64,000 nucleotides of DNA from Ramlibacter tataouinensis (GTDB taxonomy: Bacteria > Pseudomonadota > Gammaproteobacteria > Burkholderiales > Burkholderiaceae_C), in assembly GCF_027941915.1 (NCBI RefSeq), contig NZ_CP116009.1, positions 62,001 to 126,000 of the forward strand, in the 5' to 3' direction. Each line of letters opens with the position of its first letter. The first letter of the stretch is position 1. The position numbers and the translations under genes are program-made. A model generated the notes under the pieces. That model worked only from the letters and a program-made list of their open reading frames with translations. It was not told the DNA's origin and did not search any database. Positions 8,688-17,961 of this stretch are shown one piece after another.

Positions 8688-9604
8688 ATGTCCGCCAGCA
8701 ATTCGTACGGCAGCGGCAGCCGTTCCAGCGCGGGTCCGTCGGCGCTGCCGACGCTGAGCCGGCCGCCTTCGGCTGCGCTCACCTGCATGGACACGATGGC
8801 GTCCCAGCCGCCGCCGGGCGCGGGCGCGGCCTGGGCCACCAGGCCGCAGGGCTGCTCGCGATCGCTTTCGTGGAACACCTCCTGCCCCGCCGCCATGGCA
8901 GCTTCGCCGTGCACGACATACGCGCGCCGCTTGAGCGTGCCGCGGAACTGGCTGCGCGCCACCACCTCCTGGCCGGGGTAGCAGCCCTTCTTGAAATTGA
9001 CGCCGCCGACCGACTCGTAGTTCAGCATCTGCGGCACAAAGGCTTCGCTGACCGGTGCCGTCACGCTGGCGATGCCGCTGCGGACCTCGCCCCACAGCCA
9101 GGTGTCCAGCGGCAGGTCCGCCCCTTGCGGCAGCGGCTCGCCCGCCGGCGCCACCCACAGGGCGCGCGCCTGGCCGGCGGCAGGGTAGAGCGCCACCACC
9201 TGCGCGGCGCCCACGGCCCGCTTGCTCCAGGGCGCGGAAGCCGCGCCCTGCAGCACGCCCCGGGCTGCTTCGCCGGCCAGCCCGTGCACGGCGTAGTCCG
9301 CCGTCGCATCGGCCAGCTTGACCTTGGAGCGCAGCACGAACATCGACAGGCGCTTGAGCGTGGGCGCCAGCAGATCGCGCGAGGTGAGCAGCAGGATGTC
9401 GTCCGGCGCCGGGGCGACGCCCACGAAGCTGGCCAGCATCCGGCCCTTGGGCGTGCAGAAGGCGGCGAGCCGGGCCTGGTCGGGCGGCAGCAGCGCGAAG
9501 TCCTGGGTGAGCTGGTTGTGCAGGAAGCGCGCGGCGTCCTCGCCTTGCGCGCGGATCACGCCGAGGTGCGACAGGGCACTGCGGCCTTCGAGAGCAGGGG
9601 ACAT
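8684..9604 (-). CDS. ygfZ: tRNA-modifying / Fe-S assembly protein YgfZ
   Basis: Folate-binding protein of 306 residues related to GcvT; family members assist repair or assembly of certain Fe-S enzymes, including MiaB. The diagnostic KGCYPGQEV motif with its conserved Cys lies near residue 205, and the N-terminal [22 protein letters not shown] matches the family. It is convergent with the O-antigen ligase-like gene (stop codons overlap by 4 bases) and divergent from mltG with a 47-base spacer. This ygfZ/mltG divergent arrangement is common in Burkholderiales. Confidence 0.93.
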   Translation of the reverse strand: MSPALEGRSALSHLGVIRAQGEDAARFLHNQLTQDFALLPPDQARLAAFCTPKGRMLASFVGVAPAPDDILLLTSRDLLAPTLKRLSMFVLRSKVKLADATADYAVHGLAGEAARGVLQGAASAPWSKRAVGAAQVVALYPAAGQARALWVAPAGEPLPQGADLPLDTWLWGEVRSGIASVTAPVSEAFVPQMLNYESVGGVNFKKGCYPGQEVVARSQFRGTLKRRAYVVHGEAAMAAGQEVFHESDREQPCGLVAQAAPAPGGGWDAIVSMQVSAAEGGRLSVGSADGPALERLPLPYELLADI

Positions 9605-9651
9605 CGCTCCATTATCATGGCCGGTCCAATCTTTCCGGGTGTACAGGGACA

Positions 9652-10647
9652 GTGGCGCGCTTGCTCAAGACGGTATTCCTGCTCGCCGCGATGGCCCTGC
9701 TGGCTTTCGGCGCCGCGGGCTGGTGGTGGGTCAACCAGCCGCTGCGCCTGCCGGCTGCGACGGTCGACCTGTCGGTCGAGCCCGGCACCCTGCCGCGCGC
9801 GGTGGTGCAAGCGGTGGCCGATGCGGGCGTCGAGGTCGATCCGGGCCTGCTCTATGCCTGGTTCCGCCTGTCGGGGCAGGGCCGCCAGATCAAGGCCGGC
9901 AGCTACGAACTGGAGACCGGCATCACGCCGAGGCGCCTGCTGTCCAAGCTGGCGCGCGGCGAGGAAAGCCTGCGGGCCGTCACGCTGGTGGAAGGCTGGA
10001 CCTTCCGCCAGATGCGTGCGGCGCTGGCCAAGGAGGAGAGCCTGAAGCACGACACCGCCGGCCTGGACGATGCCGCCGTGATGGCGCTGATCGGCCGTCC
10101 GGGCCAGCACCCGGAAGGCCGCTTCTTCCCCGACACCTATGCCTATGCGCGCGGCAGCACCGAATCGCACCTGCTGGAGCGGGCCCTGCGCGCCATGGAC
10201 AAGCGGCTGCAGGCGGCCTGGGCCGAGCGCAGCCCGCAAGCCGCGGTCAAGTCGCCCGAGGAGGCGCTGATCCTGGCCAGCATCGTGGAAAAGGAGACCG
10301 GCCGCGGTTCCGACCGCCCGCTGGTGTCGGCCGTCTTCAACAACCGGCTGCGGGTGGGCATGCCGCTGCAGACCGACCCGACGGTGATCTACGGCATGGG
10401 CGCCGCCTTCAACGGCAACCTGCGCAAGATCGACCTGCAGACCGACACCCCCTGGAACACCTACACCCGGCCCGGCCTGCCGCCGACGCCGATCGCCATG
10501 CCGGGCAAGGCGTCGCTGCTGGCCGCGGTGCAGCCGGCGCCCGCCAAGGCGCTCTACTTCGTGGCCCGCGGCGACGGCAGCAGCCATTTCAGCGAATCGC
10601 TCGACGAGCACAACCGCGCCGTCAACAAGTACCAGAGGGGCCAGTGA
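9652..10647 (+). CDS. mltG: Endolytic murein transglycosylase MltG
   Basis: Membrane-anchored lytic transglycosylase that cuts nascent glycan strands and sets their length. The 331-residue protein begins with one N-terminal membrane helix ([20 protein letters not shown]), then a LysM-like region and the YceG catalytic domain. The catalytic Glu lies in [15 protein letters not shown], and the [11 protein letters not shown] motif is present. The GTG start at 9652 places the membrane anchor at the extreme N-terminus. The stop overlaps the GTG of tmk (GTGA at 10644-10647), giving the usual yceG-tmk-holB operon. Confidence 0.95.
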   Translation: MARLLKTVFLLAAMALLAFGAAGWWWVNQPLRLPAATVDLSVEPGTLPRAVVQAVADAGVEVDPGLLYAWFRLSGQGRQIKAGSYELETGITPRRLLSKLARGEESLRAVTLVEGWTFRQMRAALAKEESLKHDTAGLDDAAVMALIGRPGQHPEGRFFPDTYAYARGSTESHLLERALRAMDKRLQAAWAERSPQAAVKSPEEALILASIVEKETGRGSDRPLVSAVFNNRLRVGMPLQTDPTVIYGMGAAFNGNLRKIDLQTDTPWNTYTRPGLPPTPIAMPGKASLLAAVQPAPAKALYFVARGDGSSHFSESLDEHNRAVNKYQRGQ

Positions 10648-11288
10648 CGAGCGGCCTGTTCATCAGCTTCGAAGGCATCGACGGGGCCGGCAAGTCCACC
10701 CACCTGGAAGCGCTGGCGCAGGCGTTCCGCGCCGCCGGCCGGGCCGTGGTGCTCACGCGCGAGCCGGGCGGCACGCCGCTGGCCGAGCAGTTGCGGGCGC
10801 TGGCGCTCAGTGCGCCGATGGACCCGCTGACCGAGGCACTGCTGATGTTCGCGGCCCGGCGCGACCACCTGCAGCAGGTGATCGAGCCGGCGCTGGCCCG
10901 CGGCGACGTGGTGCTGTGCGACCGCTTCACCGACGCCACCTTCGCCTACCAGGGGGCCGGCCGCGGCTTCGACCTCGGCGTGCTCGGCCAGCTCGAGCGC
11001 TGGGTGCAGGCGGTCGATGCGCTGCCGGCCGGGCAGTTGCGCCAGCCGCAGCTGACGCTGTGGTTCGAGCTCGATCCCGAGGCGGCCGCCCGGCGGCTGG
11101 CCGGCGCGCGGGCCCCGGACCGCTTCGAATCGCAGCCCGCCGCATTCTTCCGCCGGGTGGCCGATGGTTACGAGCGCCGGGCCCAGGCCGATGCGCAGCG
11201 GTTCGCCCGCATCGACGGCAGCCAGCCGCGCGAAGCCGTGTGGCAGCAGGTGCTGGCGGCCGTGCAGGGCAGGGGGTGGTTGTCGTGA
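10644..11288 (+). CDS. tmk: Thymidylate kinase
   Basis: Phosphorylates dTMP to dTDP in the cytoplasm. The 214-residue protein carries the P-loop [11 protein letters not shown] at residues 8-18, the DRF motif with [13 protein letters not shown] that binds dTMP, and a LID region around [10 protein letters not shown]. Its GTG start overlaps the mltG stop, and its own TGA overlaps the GTG of holB. The start is supported by the immediate beginning of the family core ([12 protein letters not shown]). Confidence 0.96.
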   Translation: MTSGLFISFEGIDGAGKSTHLEALAQAFRAAGRAVVLTREPGGTPLAEQLRALALSAPMDPLTEALLMFAARRDHLQQVIEPALARGDVVLCDRFTDATFAYQGAGRGFDLGVLGQLERWVQAVDALPAGQLRQPQLTLWFELDPEAAARRLAGARAPDRFESQPAAFFRRVADGYERRAQADAQRFARIDGSQPREAVWQQVLAAVQGRGWLS

Positions 11289-12280
11289 GCGGCGTGGCAC
11301 CCTGGATCGCGCGGCAGGCGCAGGCGCTGCTGGCCCAGCGCGGCCATGCCTGGCTGCTGCACGGGCCTTCGGGACTGGGGCAGTACACGCTGGCGCTGGC
11401 GCTGGTTCGCGCCTGGCTGTGCGAGCAGCCCACGGCGCAGGGCGCCTGCGGGCAGTGCGCGAGCTGCCATGCGGTCGACGTGCGCACCCACGCCGACCTG
11501 TGCGTGCTGATGCCCGAGACCGTGATGCTGGAGCTGGGCTGGCCGCTGTCGGAGTCGGCGCAAAAGGAGATCGACGACAAGAAGCGCAAGCCCAGCCGCG
11601 AGATCCGCATCGATGCCATGCGCGATGCGGTGGAATTCGCCCAGCGCACCAGCGCGCGCGGCCGCGGCAAGGCGGTGCTGGTGTACCCGGCCGAGCGCAT
11701 GAACCACGTCACGGCCAATGCGCTGCTCAAGACGCTGGAAGAGCCGCCCGGCGACGTGCGCTTCGTGCTGGCCACCGAGTCGGCGCACCAGCTGCTGCCC
11801 ACCATCCGCAGCCGTTGCCTGGCGCACACGCTGCTCTGGCCGGCCGAGGGCGAGAGCCTGGCCTGGCTGCAGGCGCAGGGCATCGAGGCCGCCCAGGCCC
11901 GGGTGCTGCTGCGCGCCGCCGGCGGCCGCCCGGAGGAGGCCCGGGCGCTGGCCCGGACCGGTTGCAGCGCGCGCGACTGGGCGCAGCTGCCCAAGGCGCT
12001 GGGCCGAGGGGAAGTGTCGGCGCTGGGCGACCGCACGCCGGCGCAGGCCATCGACGTGCTGCAGAAGGTCTGCCACGACCTGCTGGCGGTGCGGGCGCAG
12101 GCGGCGCCGCGTTTCTTCGAGCCGGCCGACCTGCCGCAGCCGGCCTCGTACGAAGCCCTCACCGCGTGGTGGCGCGAACTCGCGCAGGCCAAGAAGACGG
12201 CGGAACACCCGTTCAATGCCGGCCTGATGCTGGAAGCGCTTGTGGGGCGCGCCCGCACGGCCCTACACTCGCAGGCCTGA
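11285..12280 (+). CDS. holB: DNA polymerase III subunit delta'
   Basis: Clamp-loader subunit of 331 residues. The N-terminal P-loop region reads GPSGLGQYT, with Gln where ATPases have Lys; this agrees with delta' being a non-hydrolysing member. The zinc module is visible as four Cys in [16 protein letters not shown]. The sensor-like segment [11 protein letters not shown] and SRC motif ([10 protein letters not shown]) follow. The insertion [21 protein letters not shown] is typical of beta-proteobacterial HolB. The GTG start overlaps the tmk stop, so translation is coupled. A promoter for pilZ appears to lie inside its last codons. Confidence 0.94.
   Translation: MSGVAPWIARQAQALLAQRGHAWLLHGPSGLGQYTLALALVRAWLCEQPTAQGACGQCASCHAVDVRTHADLCVLMPETVMLELGWPLSESAQKEIDDKKRKPSREIRIDAMRDAVEFAQRTSARGRGKAVLVYPAERMNHVTANALLKTLEEPPGDVRFVLATESAHQLLPTIRSRCLAHTLLWPAEGESLAWLQAQGIEAAQARVLLRAAGGRPEEARALARTGCSARDWAQLPKALGRGEVSALGDRTPAQAIDVLQKVCHDLLAVRAQAAPRFFEPADLPQPASYEALTAWWRELAQAKKTAEHPFNAGLMLEALVGRARTALHSQA
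12240..12269 (+). promoter_or_regulatory. Putative sigma70 promoter for pilZ-tatD
   Basis: TTGTGG (12240-12245) and TACACT (12264-12269) are spaced by 18 bases. The predicted start is near 12276, about 15 bases before the pilZ ATG. It lies inside the 3' end of holB, which would let pilZ and tatD be expressed independently of the operon. Confidence 0.4.
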
Positions 12281-12290
12281 AGCCGCCGCC

Positions 12291-12650
12291 ATGAGCACCG
12301 CCCCCAGCAGTCCCCGCCCGAGCGTCATCCAGCTCGCCATCAAGGAGAAGGCGGCGCTGTATGCGGCCTACATCCCGCTGTTCGCCGACGGCGGCGTGTT
12401 CATCCCGACCACGCGCGAGTACAAGCTGGGCGACGACGTCTACGTGCTGCTGTCGCTGCCGGATGACCCGCAGCGCTACCCGGTGGCCGGCAAGGTGGCC
12501 TGGGTGACGCCGCCGCGCGCCGCCGCCAATCGCACCCAGGGGGTGGGCGTGCGGTTCCCGGCCGACGAGAAGTCCAAGCTGCTCAAGATCAAGATCGAGG
12601 AAATCCTGGGCAGCCACCTCGCCTCCGAGCGGCCGACCCAGACCATCTGA
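12291..12650 (+). CDS. pilZ: Type IV pilus assembly protein PilZ
   Basis: A 119-residue single-domain PilZ protein. The order holB-pilZ-tatD is that of the classical pilus PilZ in Pseudomonas and Burkholderiales. It keeps the GGVFIPTTREYKLGDDVYVLLSLPDD beta-barrel core but lacks a recognisable RxxxR motif at its N-terminus. This agrees with the pilus-type PilZ, which generally does not bind c-di-GMP itself. It probably works with PilF/PilB-type ATPases in pilus extension; those genes are not in the window. The ATG chosen is the only good one before the conserved domain. Confidence 0.9.
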   Translation: MSTAPSSPRPSVIQLAIKEKAALYAAYIPLFADGGVFIPTTREYKLGDDVYVLLSLPDDPQRYPVAGKVAWVTPPRAAANRTQGVGVRFPADEKSKLLKIKIEEILGSHLASERPTQTI

Positions 12651-12694
12651 GGCGGCGCCGCAACCGGCCATTGGCGCTGGTGCATCATCGGCGG

Positions 12695-13501
12695 ATGTTC
12701 GTCGATTCGCATTGCCACCTGAGCTTTCCTGAACTGTCCAGCCGCCTGGACGACATCCGCGCCGCCATGGCGCAGGCCCGGGTCGACCGGGCCCTGTGCA
12801 TCTGCACCACGCTGGAGGAATTCGAGGCCGTCCACGCGCTGGCCCTGGCCCACGACAACTTCTGGGCCTCGGTCGGCGTGCACCCGGACAACGAAGGCGT
12901 GGCCGAGCCGTCGCTGGACGACCTGCTGCGGCGCGCGGCGCTGCCCAAGGTGGTGGCGATCGGCGAGACCGGGCTGGACTACTACCAGATGGACGAGCGC
13001 AAGGGCGGCCGCACGGTGGCCGACCTGGAGTGGCAGCGCGAGCGCTTTCGCACCCACATCCGCGCCGCCCGGCAGTGCGGCAAGCCGCTGATCATCCACA
13101 CCCGCGCCGCGTCGGCCGACACGATCGCGATCCTGAAGGAGGAGGGCGAGGACGGCTCGGCGGGCAGCGCCGGCGGGGTGTTCCACTGCTTCACCGAGAC
13201 CGCCGAGGTGGCGCGCGCCGCGCTGGAACTGGGCTTCTACATCTCGTTTTCCGGGATCCTGACCTTCCGCAACGCGGCCGATCTGCGCGAGGTGGCGGCC
13301 TTCGTGCCGGAGGACCGGCTGCTGATCGAGACCGACAGCCCCTATCTGGCGCCGGTGCCGTTCCGCGGCAAGACCAACGACCCGTCGCTGGTGGTGCATG
13401 TCGCCCGGCAGGTGGCCGAGGTCCGCGGCATGGCGGTGGAAGCGGTCGGGGAAGTGACCAGCCGCAATTTCGAGCGGCTGTTCGCGGGGGTCAAAGGATG
13501 A
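12695..13501 (+). CDS. tatD: TatD family metal-dependent hydrolase (DNase)
   Basis: Cytoplasmic TIM-barrel hydrolase of 268 residues, related to TatD/YcfH 3'-exonucleases. Metal ligands are visible: the N-terminal HCH (DSHCHLS), the catalytic Glu in IGETGLDYY, His in IIHTRAA, His in VFHCFTE and Asp in IETDSPYL. The start at 12695 (MFVDSHCH) places the metal motif at residue 5 as usual; an upstream start would add a non-conserved segment. Its TGA overlaps the ATG of the ankyrin gene. Confidence 0.93.
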   Translation: MFVDSHCHLSFPELSSRLDDIRAAMAQARVDRALCICTTLEEFEAVHALALAHDNFWASVGVHPDNEGVAEPSLDDLLRRAALPKVVAIGETGLDYYQMDERKGGRTVADLEWQRERFRTHIRAARQCGKPLIIHTRAASADTIAILKEEGEDGSAGSAGGVFHCFTETAEVARAALELGFYISFSGILTFRNAADLREVAAFVPEDRLLIETDSPYLAPVPFRGKTNDPSLVVHVARQVAEVRGMAVEAVGEVTSRNFERLFAGVKG

Positions 13502-14157
13502 GAAATTACTTCAAGTTCATTGGCTATCTATGGGTGGCCATTGGGATTTCCTGCGCGCACGCAGGCTCGTACGAAGACTTTTTTGCGGCCGTGAAGAAGG
13601 ATGACGCGGCGGCCATCCATGGGCTGCTGCAGCGGGGGTTCGACCCCAATACGCCCGCTCCGGATGGGCAGCACGGCCTGTTCCTGGCCTTGCGCGACGG
13701 CGCCCTGAAGGCGGCGCAGGTGCTGCTGGACTCGCCGGCCACCCAGGTCGATGTCCGCAACAGCCAGGACGAGACCCCCCTGATGATGGCGGCGCTCAAG
13801 GGCCACACGGACCTGGCCCGCAAGCTGGTCGAGCGCGAGGCCGACGTCAACAAGCCCGGCTGGGCGCCGCTGCATTACGCCGCCACGGGCGGACACCTGG
13901 CGATCATGGAGCTGCTGCTGGAGCACCATGCGTTCATCGATGCCGAATCGCCCAACGGGACGACGCCGTTGATGATGGCCGCGCACTACGGCACGCCGGC
14001 GGCCGTCAAGCTGCTGCTGGACGCCGGCGCCGACACCGCCATGAAGAACCAGCTCGGCCTGACGGCGATCGAATTCGCCAAGCGAGGCAATCGCCCGGAT
14101 GCCGCCGAACTGATCGCCCAGCACATCCGCAATCAGCAGCCTCGCGGGAAGTGGTGA
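13498..14157 (+). CDS. Secreted ankyrin repeat protein
   Basis: A 219-residue protein with a signal-peptide-like N-terminus ([17 protein letters not shown]), cleavable near residue 22, so it is probably periplasmic. The rest is built from about five ankyrin repeats (for example [61 protein letters not shown]). Ankyrin repeats bind proteins; no enzymatic domain is present, and the partner is unknown. It is translationally coupled to tatD through an ATGA overlap and closes the operon. Similar genes follow tatD in other Burkholderiales, but no function is established that I know of. Confidence 0.85.
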   Translation: MRNYFKFIGYLWVAIGISCAHAGSYEDFFAAVKKDDAAAIHGLLQRGFDPNTPAPDGQHGLFLALRDGALKAAQVLLDSPATQVDVRNSQDETPLMMAALKGHTDLARKLVEREADVNKPGWAPLHYAATGGHLAIMELLLEHHAFIDAESPNGTTPLMMAAHYGTPAAVKLLLDAGADTAMKNQLGLTAIEFAKRGNRPDAAELIAQHIRNQQPRGKW

Positions 14158-14219
14158 CTGGCGGCGGGTGGCGGCGTTTGCCGGGCAGACGCTGTTTCTT
14201 GGCGATCCGCACGTCCTGG

Positions 14220-14298
14220 AAGCCGGTTTCCCGAGGCCGGCTTTGGGTCTCATTGAATTCATACGATGTGCGTTATGTAAAATGAAAGATAGAGACCC
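14220..14298. other. Hairpin and low-GC segment flanked by inverted GGGTCTC/GAGACCC
   Basis: After the ankyrin gene, a 7-base stem AAGCCGG/CCGGCTT (14220-14226 and 14237-14243) could terminate the operon, although its T-run is short. It is followed by a 40-base AT-rich stretch bracketed by a perfect 7-base inverted repeat at 14245-14251 and 14292-14298. The rest of 14158-14403 shows no gene that I can support. Confidence 0.35.
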
Positions 14299-14403
14299 GT
14301 GGCGGCGCTCCGAATTCTGAGATTCTTCCCACTGTGCCGCTTCAGCGAACCACCCCCGCCAGCGGCCGTGGCCGCCCTCCGCCAAAGCGCTCCCGTTCGG
14401 CCC

Positions 14404-14841
14404 TCAAGCCCCGATCTCGATCAGCGCCAGGCCGCTCTCCGGATCGCAGCGCTTGACCAGATAACTGGGCGATTCGACCAGGATCACTTCCAGCGTCGGC
14501 CGCACCGTGGCCACCAGCAGATGGCCGCCGACCGTGCTTCCGTCGCGGCGCCCGAGGACAGCGTGGGCATGCGCCCTGGGTTGAGTGCCGTCGAGCGCGA
14601 TGTCGCCGATCAGCGAGAGCACCTCGACCTGTTCGTCCACCGGGATCCGGTCGTACGCCTTGCGGTCCCAGTCGAAATAGCCCAGCACGGCGCCGCTCAG
14701 CGCGCCGATGGCCGTGAAGCGGCTGGCCACCAGTTCGTGTTCCGTGGCGAAGCGCTGCAGGGTCGCGATCACCTCATCGTCCTTGTCGAACACCAGGGCG
14801 ATCGTGCGCTCCGGCCCGGGGTTGAGCACCTTGGCTTTCAT
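14404..14841 (-). CDS. PPC (DUF296) domain protein
   Basis: A 145-residue single-domain protein of the PPC/PCC (DUF296) family, which in bacteria are small trimeric proteins of uncertain biochemical role and in plants form part of AT-hook DNA-binding proteins. The core EVIATLQRFATEHELVASRFTAIGALSGAVLGYFDW and the histidine-containing HAHAVLGRRDGSTVGGHLL, likely a metal site, match the family. The ATG at 14841 begins the domain directly (MKAKVLNPGPERT); the longer open frame upstream overlaps a small proline-rich ORF and is unlikely to be translated. Confidence 0.85.
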   Translation of the reverse strand: MKAKVLNPGPERTIALVFDKDDEVIATLQRFATEHELVASRFTAIGALSGAVLGYFDWDRKAYDRIPVDEQVEVLSLIGDIALDGTQPRAHAHAVLGRRDGSTVGGHLLVATVRPTLEVILVESPSYLVKRCDPESGLALIEIGA

Positions 14842-14861
14842 CGCAGGGCCTCTGGACAGTT

Positions 14862-15059
14862 TCAGGTGTGCTTGGGCGGTTCGCCGACCGGCGGGGTCTG
14901 GTCGGGCGCGGGGGGATCCTGCACCGGCGGCTCGTAACCGGCGGGCGGCGGTGTCGGCGCGGGCGGCGGCAAGGACGGATCCCGCGGGACATCGTGGGCC
15001 CGCAGCGCGACCGGCTGGCCCCCGGCCGCCCGGCCCCGGTACACGGATGGATGCGCCAT
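14862..15059 (-). CDS. Small proline-rich hypothetical protein
   Basis: A 65-codon frame starting MAHPSVYRGRAAGG and ending in a region rich in Pro (PPPAPTPPPAGYEPP and QDPPAPDQTPPVGEPP). It is 20 bases upstream of the PPC gene on the same strand. Short Pro-rich proteins of this sort recur in Comamonadaceae genomes, but none has a known function. It has no signal peptide. Low sequence complexity and high GC mean it may be an accidental open frame. Confidence 0.4.
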   Translation of the reverse strand: MAHPSVYRGRAAGGQPVALRAHDVPRDPSLPPPAPTPPPAGYEPPVQDPPAPDQTPPVGEPPKHT

Positions 15060-15175
15060 GCCACCAGCATGGGCGCAAAGCGAGCCTGGCCGCGTCGGAC
15101 GGCTTCGCCTCCGTCGGCCCAGGATGTCCAAACGAACGCTGCGGCGCCGCCCGCCGCGCGCACCCTCCCGGAGAC

Positions 15176-15382
15176 CTACTGCAGCTTCACCTCGCCATCG
15201 AAGCTGACCTGCAGCTGCAGCGACGGAATGCTCAGGGTCATGGTGGCCGGCAGCGTTTCATGGCCCGCCAATGCGCCCTGCTGCAGAGCCTTGGCCACCG
15301 CCTGCTCGATCTCGCGCTGCGAATTCACCCCGACCGTCCGGAGGAACTTGCGGATGCTGTTGTTGAGGGCTTCGTCGTCCAT
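15176..15382 (-). CDS. DUF6494 family small protein
   Basis: A 68-residue protein with the family pattern NNSIRKFLRTVGVNSQREIEQAV, followed by a short beta-rich tail (ATMTLSIPSLQLQVSFDGEVKLQ). The ATG at 15382 is preferred over the one four codons upstream, because GGAG lies 6 bases before it and because family members begin with a Met-acidic-acidic pattern. The function is unknown. It is separated by about 95 bases from the divergent DUF4242 gene. Confidence 0.75.
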   Translation of the reverse strand: MDDEALNNSIRKFLRTVGVNSQREIEQAVAKALQQGALAGHETLPATMTLSIPSLQLQVSFDGEVKLQ

Positions 15383-15477
15383 GCCGGTCTCCATCGTCGT
15401 GACGGCGCCATCCTAGCCTTGACGCGCGCCGGCCCGCCCGGAAGAATGGTCTGGCGCCCCTGATCCGGAGACGTCCC

Positions 15478-15750
15478 ATGCCGAGGTACCTGATCGAACG
15501 CGACATCCCGGGCATCGGCCAGGCCGGCCCGCGGGAGCTCAAGGCGCTGGCCCTGAAGTCCGCCCGCGTGCTGCGACAGCTCGGCCCCGAGATCCAGTGG
15601 GTGCACAGTTACGTCGCCGGCGACCGGATCTATTGCGTCTACCTCGCGGCCAACGAAGACCTGCTGCGCGAGCACGCACGCTTGGGCGAATTTCCGATCA
15701 GCCGCATCAGCCGGGTCGCGACCGTGATGGACCCGACGCTGGCCGAGTAG
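15478..15750 (+). CDS. DUF4242 domain protein
   Basis: A 90-residue ferredoxin-like-fold protein. It begins MPRYLIERDIPGIGQ and carries WVHSYVAGDRIYCVYLA, both typical of the DUF4242 family, which includes the Streptomyces nickel-binding protein SCO4226. No metal-binding cluster is obvious here. It is monocistronic, divergent from the DUF6494 gene and convergent with the AraC regulator 42 bases downstream. The biological role is not known. Confidence 0.8.
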   Translation: MPRYLIERDIPGIGQAGPRELKALALKSARVLRQLGPEIQWVHSYVAGDRIYCVYLAANEDLLREHARLGEFPISRISRVATVMDPTLAE

Positions 15751-15792
15751 CTTCGTCGGACGCTCGCACGCCCGGCGTCCCGCGCAGCGGCC

Positions 15793-16824
15793 TCAGCCTG
15801 CCTGGGCCCGCTTGGGCTCGAGGACAGCGCCCTCTTCTGTGCCGGTCGCCAGCCGCAGGCCCGGACGCCGCTCGATCTGCTGCTTGCGCCAGGCGGCCGG
15901 CGGCACGCCGAACTCGCGGCGGAAGGCGCGGCTGAACGCGGCATCGGTTTCGTAGCCGACCTCCTCCGCCACCCGCGCCAGGCTCAGCGAACTGCCGCGC
16001 AGCAGGTTGGCCGCCAGAGCCATGCGCCAGCGCGCCAGGTAGGCCATCGGGGTCTGGCCGACGAAGTGGGCGAAGCGCTCGGCCAGCACCGAGCGCGAAG
16101 CCCCGGCCTCGCGCGCCAGGCTTTCCACGGTCCAGCCCTGCGCCGGGCTTTCGTGCAGCCGCGAGAGCGCCTTGCCCACGATGCGGTCGCGCAGGCCCGC
16201 CAGCCAGCCGGTCTGCTCGGGCGGCAACTGCGCCATGTGGCGGCGCAGGGTCTCGACCATCATCACCTCGGACAGCTTGGCCAGCACGCCCTCGCCGCCC
16301 GGCCGCGGCGAGCCGGCCTCGGCCACGGCGTAGCGGATCGACGCTTCCAGCCAGTCGGCACTGGCGTCGCCGCGCAGGCTGACCCGCAGCACGCTCGGCA
16401 GCGCCGCCAGGATCGGGCGGCACAGCCGCGGGTCGCATTCGAGATAGCCGCAGATGAAGCCGGTGGCCTGGCCGCCGCCGCCAAAGCGCAGCATGCGCGG
16501 CTTGCGCCGCAGCAACGCCGGCAGGTCCACCGGGGGACCGGGTGCGACCTGGGCCTCCGAGGCCATGCGGTGCGCGTCGCCGTGCGGAAACATCACGATG
16601 TCGCCGGCCACCAGTTCCAGCGGCGGGCCGTCCGCCATGGAGATCGTGCAGCGGCCCTCGGTCACGAAGTGGTAGAGGATCAGCTGCTCGGCGCCGGGAT
16701 GCAGGGTCTGCATCACCGACGCGGCCTGCGGCGCCTGGAAGCACCAGGGCGCCGTGAAGCGCGCATGGAAGAACACCGCGCTGCCCAGCCGCACCACCTT
16801 CAGCACCTCCGACAGCGCATCCAT
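15793..16824 (-). CDS. AraC family regulator with N-terminal cupin domain
   Basis: A 343-residue transcription factor. The N-terminal half is a Cupin_6-type ligand domain (MDALSEVLKVVRLGSAVFFHARF... HPGAEQLILYHFVTEGRC). The last 100 residues hold two helix-turn-helix motifs (SRSVLAERFAHFVGQTPMAYL and SLARVAEEVGYETDAAFSRAFRREFG). It is transcribed away from the methyltransferase gene, with a 280-base region between the starts, so it may control that gene or itself. The ATG at 16824 gives the usual short lead into the cupin; an upstream ATG at 16851 is possible. Confidence 0.9.
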   Translation of the reverse strand: MDALSEVLKVVRLGSAVFFHARFTAPWCFQAPQAASVMQTLHPGAEQLILYHFVTEGRCTISMADGPPLELVAGDIVMFPHGDAHRMASEAQVAPGPPVDLPALLRRKPRMLRFGGGGQATGFICGYLECDPRLCRPILAALPSVLRVSLRGDASADWLEASIRYAVAEAGSPRPGGEGVLAKLSEVMMVETLRRHMAQLPPEQTGWLAGLRDRIVGKALSRLHESPAQGWTVESLAREAGASRSVLAERFAHFVGQTPMAYLARWRMALAANLLRGSSLSLARVAEEVGYETDAAFSRAFRREFGVPPAAWRKQQIERRPGLRLATGTEEGAVLEPKRAQAG

Positions 16825-17104
16825 ACCGGCCTCCGGGTTCGAGCAGGGCACCGCCCACTCCGCAGCATTCTCCGGCCCCGGTTGCGCGCTGTCGATGTGG
16901 CGTCAGCCCGGCGCTGCAGGTGCGGACGGCTGGACACAGCCGGCGGACGGTTGGGCAGGAATGGACCGGGACGCCGCGCCGGCGGCCGCGCAGCGCCGGA
17001 CGCCCGGACAAAGCTGGCCGACGCGCAGCCGGGCGCACGCCGGGGGAACTCCGAAGAATTCCCTTCGCGCATTTCGCGCTCCTCCACCTTCCAGGAAGCC
17101 CATC

Positions 17105-17944
17105 ATGTCCATCGTCCTCGACTCCCCAACCCAGGCCAGCGCGACCCCCGACTACGCGGCCATCAAGCAGCGCCAGCAGGCCACCTGGGCCAGCGGCGAC
17201 TACGCCGTCATCGGCACCACGCTGCAGATCATCGGCGAGACGCTGTGCGAAGCCGTCGACCTGCGTGCCGGCGAACGCGTGCTCGACGTGGCGGCCGGCA
17301 ACGGCAATGCCACGCTGGCGGCCGCGCGCCGGTTCGCCCGCGTCACGTCCACCGACTACGTGCCGCGGCTGCTCGAGCGCGGCGCCGAGCGCGCCCGCGC
17401 CGAGGGCCTGGAGGTGCAGTTCCAGGTCGCGGACGCGGAGGCGCTGCCGTTTCCCGACGGCAGCTTCGACGTGGCGCTGTCCACCGTGGGCGTGATGTTC
17501 GCGCCCGACGCCGAACGCTGCGCCGCCGAGCTGCTGCGGGTGGTGCGCAGCGGCGGCCGCATCGGCCTAGCCAACTGGACGCCCGAGGGTTTCCTGGGGC
17601 AGGTCTTCAAGCTGCTCGGCAAGCACATGCCGCCCCCGGCCGGCGTGCGCTCGCCCATGCAGTGGGGCGACGAAGGCCGCCTCGGGGAGTTGTTTGGCGC
17701 GCGCGGCGACGTTCGCTGCCAACGCCGGATGTTCAACTTCCGCTACGCATCGGCCGCCCACTGGATCGACGTGTTCCGCCGCTGGTACGGACCGACCCAC
17801 AAGCTGTTCGCCGCGCTCGACGCAGCCGGCCAGCAGCGGCTGGACAGCGAGCTGACCGCCCTGCTCGACCAGTGGAACCAGGGCGGTCCGGCCTCGCTGC
17901 TCATCCCGGCCGAATACCTGGAAGTCGTGGTGACCGTTCGCTGA
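17105..17944 (+). CDS. Class I SAM-dependent methyltransferase
   Basis: A 279-residue Rossmann-fold methyltransferase. Motif I is VLDVAAGNGNATLAAA, the acidic residue of motif II lies in STDYVPRLL, and the post-I/motif IV region reads FQVADAEALPFPDGSFDVALSTVGVMF, which closely follows UbiE/COQ5-type small-molecule enzymes. The substrate is unknown. The ATG at 17105 starts just before a short linker; the open frame extends upstream without any recognisable domain. It is divergent from the cupin-AraC regulator, which suggests regulation by it. Confidence 0.87.
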   Translation: MSIVLDSPTQASATPDYAAIKQRQQATWASGDYAVIGTTLQIIGETLCEAVDLRAGERVLDVAAGNGNATLAAARRFARVTSTDYVPRLLERGAERARAEGLEVQFQVADAEALPFPDGSFDVALSTVGVMFAPDAERCAAELLRVVRSGGRIGLANWTPEGFLGQVFKLLGKHMPPPAGVRSPMQWGDEGRLGELFGARGDVRCQRRMFNFRYASAAHWIDVFRRWYGPTHKLFAALDAAGQQRLDSELTALLDQWNQGGPASLLIPAEYLEVVVTVR

Positions 17945-17961
17945 GTGGAGTGCAGGCGCCG

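Noticed and set aside
6378..9158. Open frame of more than 900 codons antisense to the O-antigen ligase gene
   Set aside because: Composition is Arg/Gln/His-rich without domains, and it mirrors the codon pattern of the real membrane protein on the other strand.
11285..12280. Loss of ATPase Lys in holB as a sign of a broken gene
   Set aside because: A degenerate P-loop is normal for delta' subunits, which do not hydrolyse ATP; the rest of the protein is intact.
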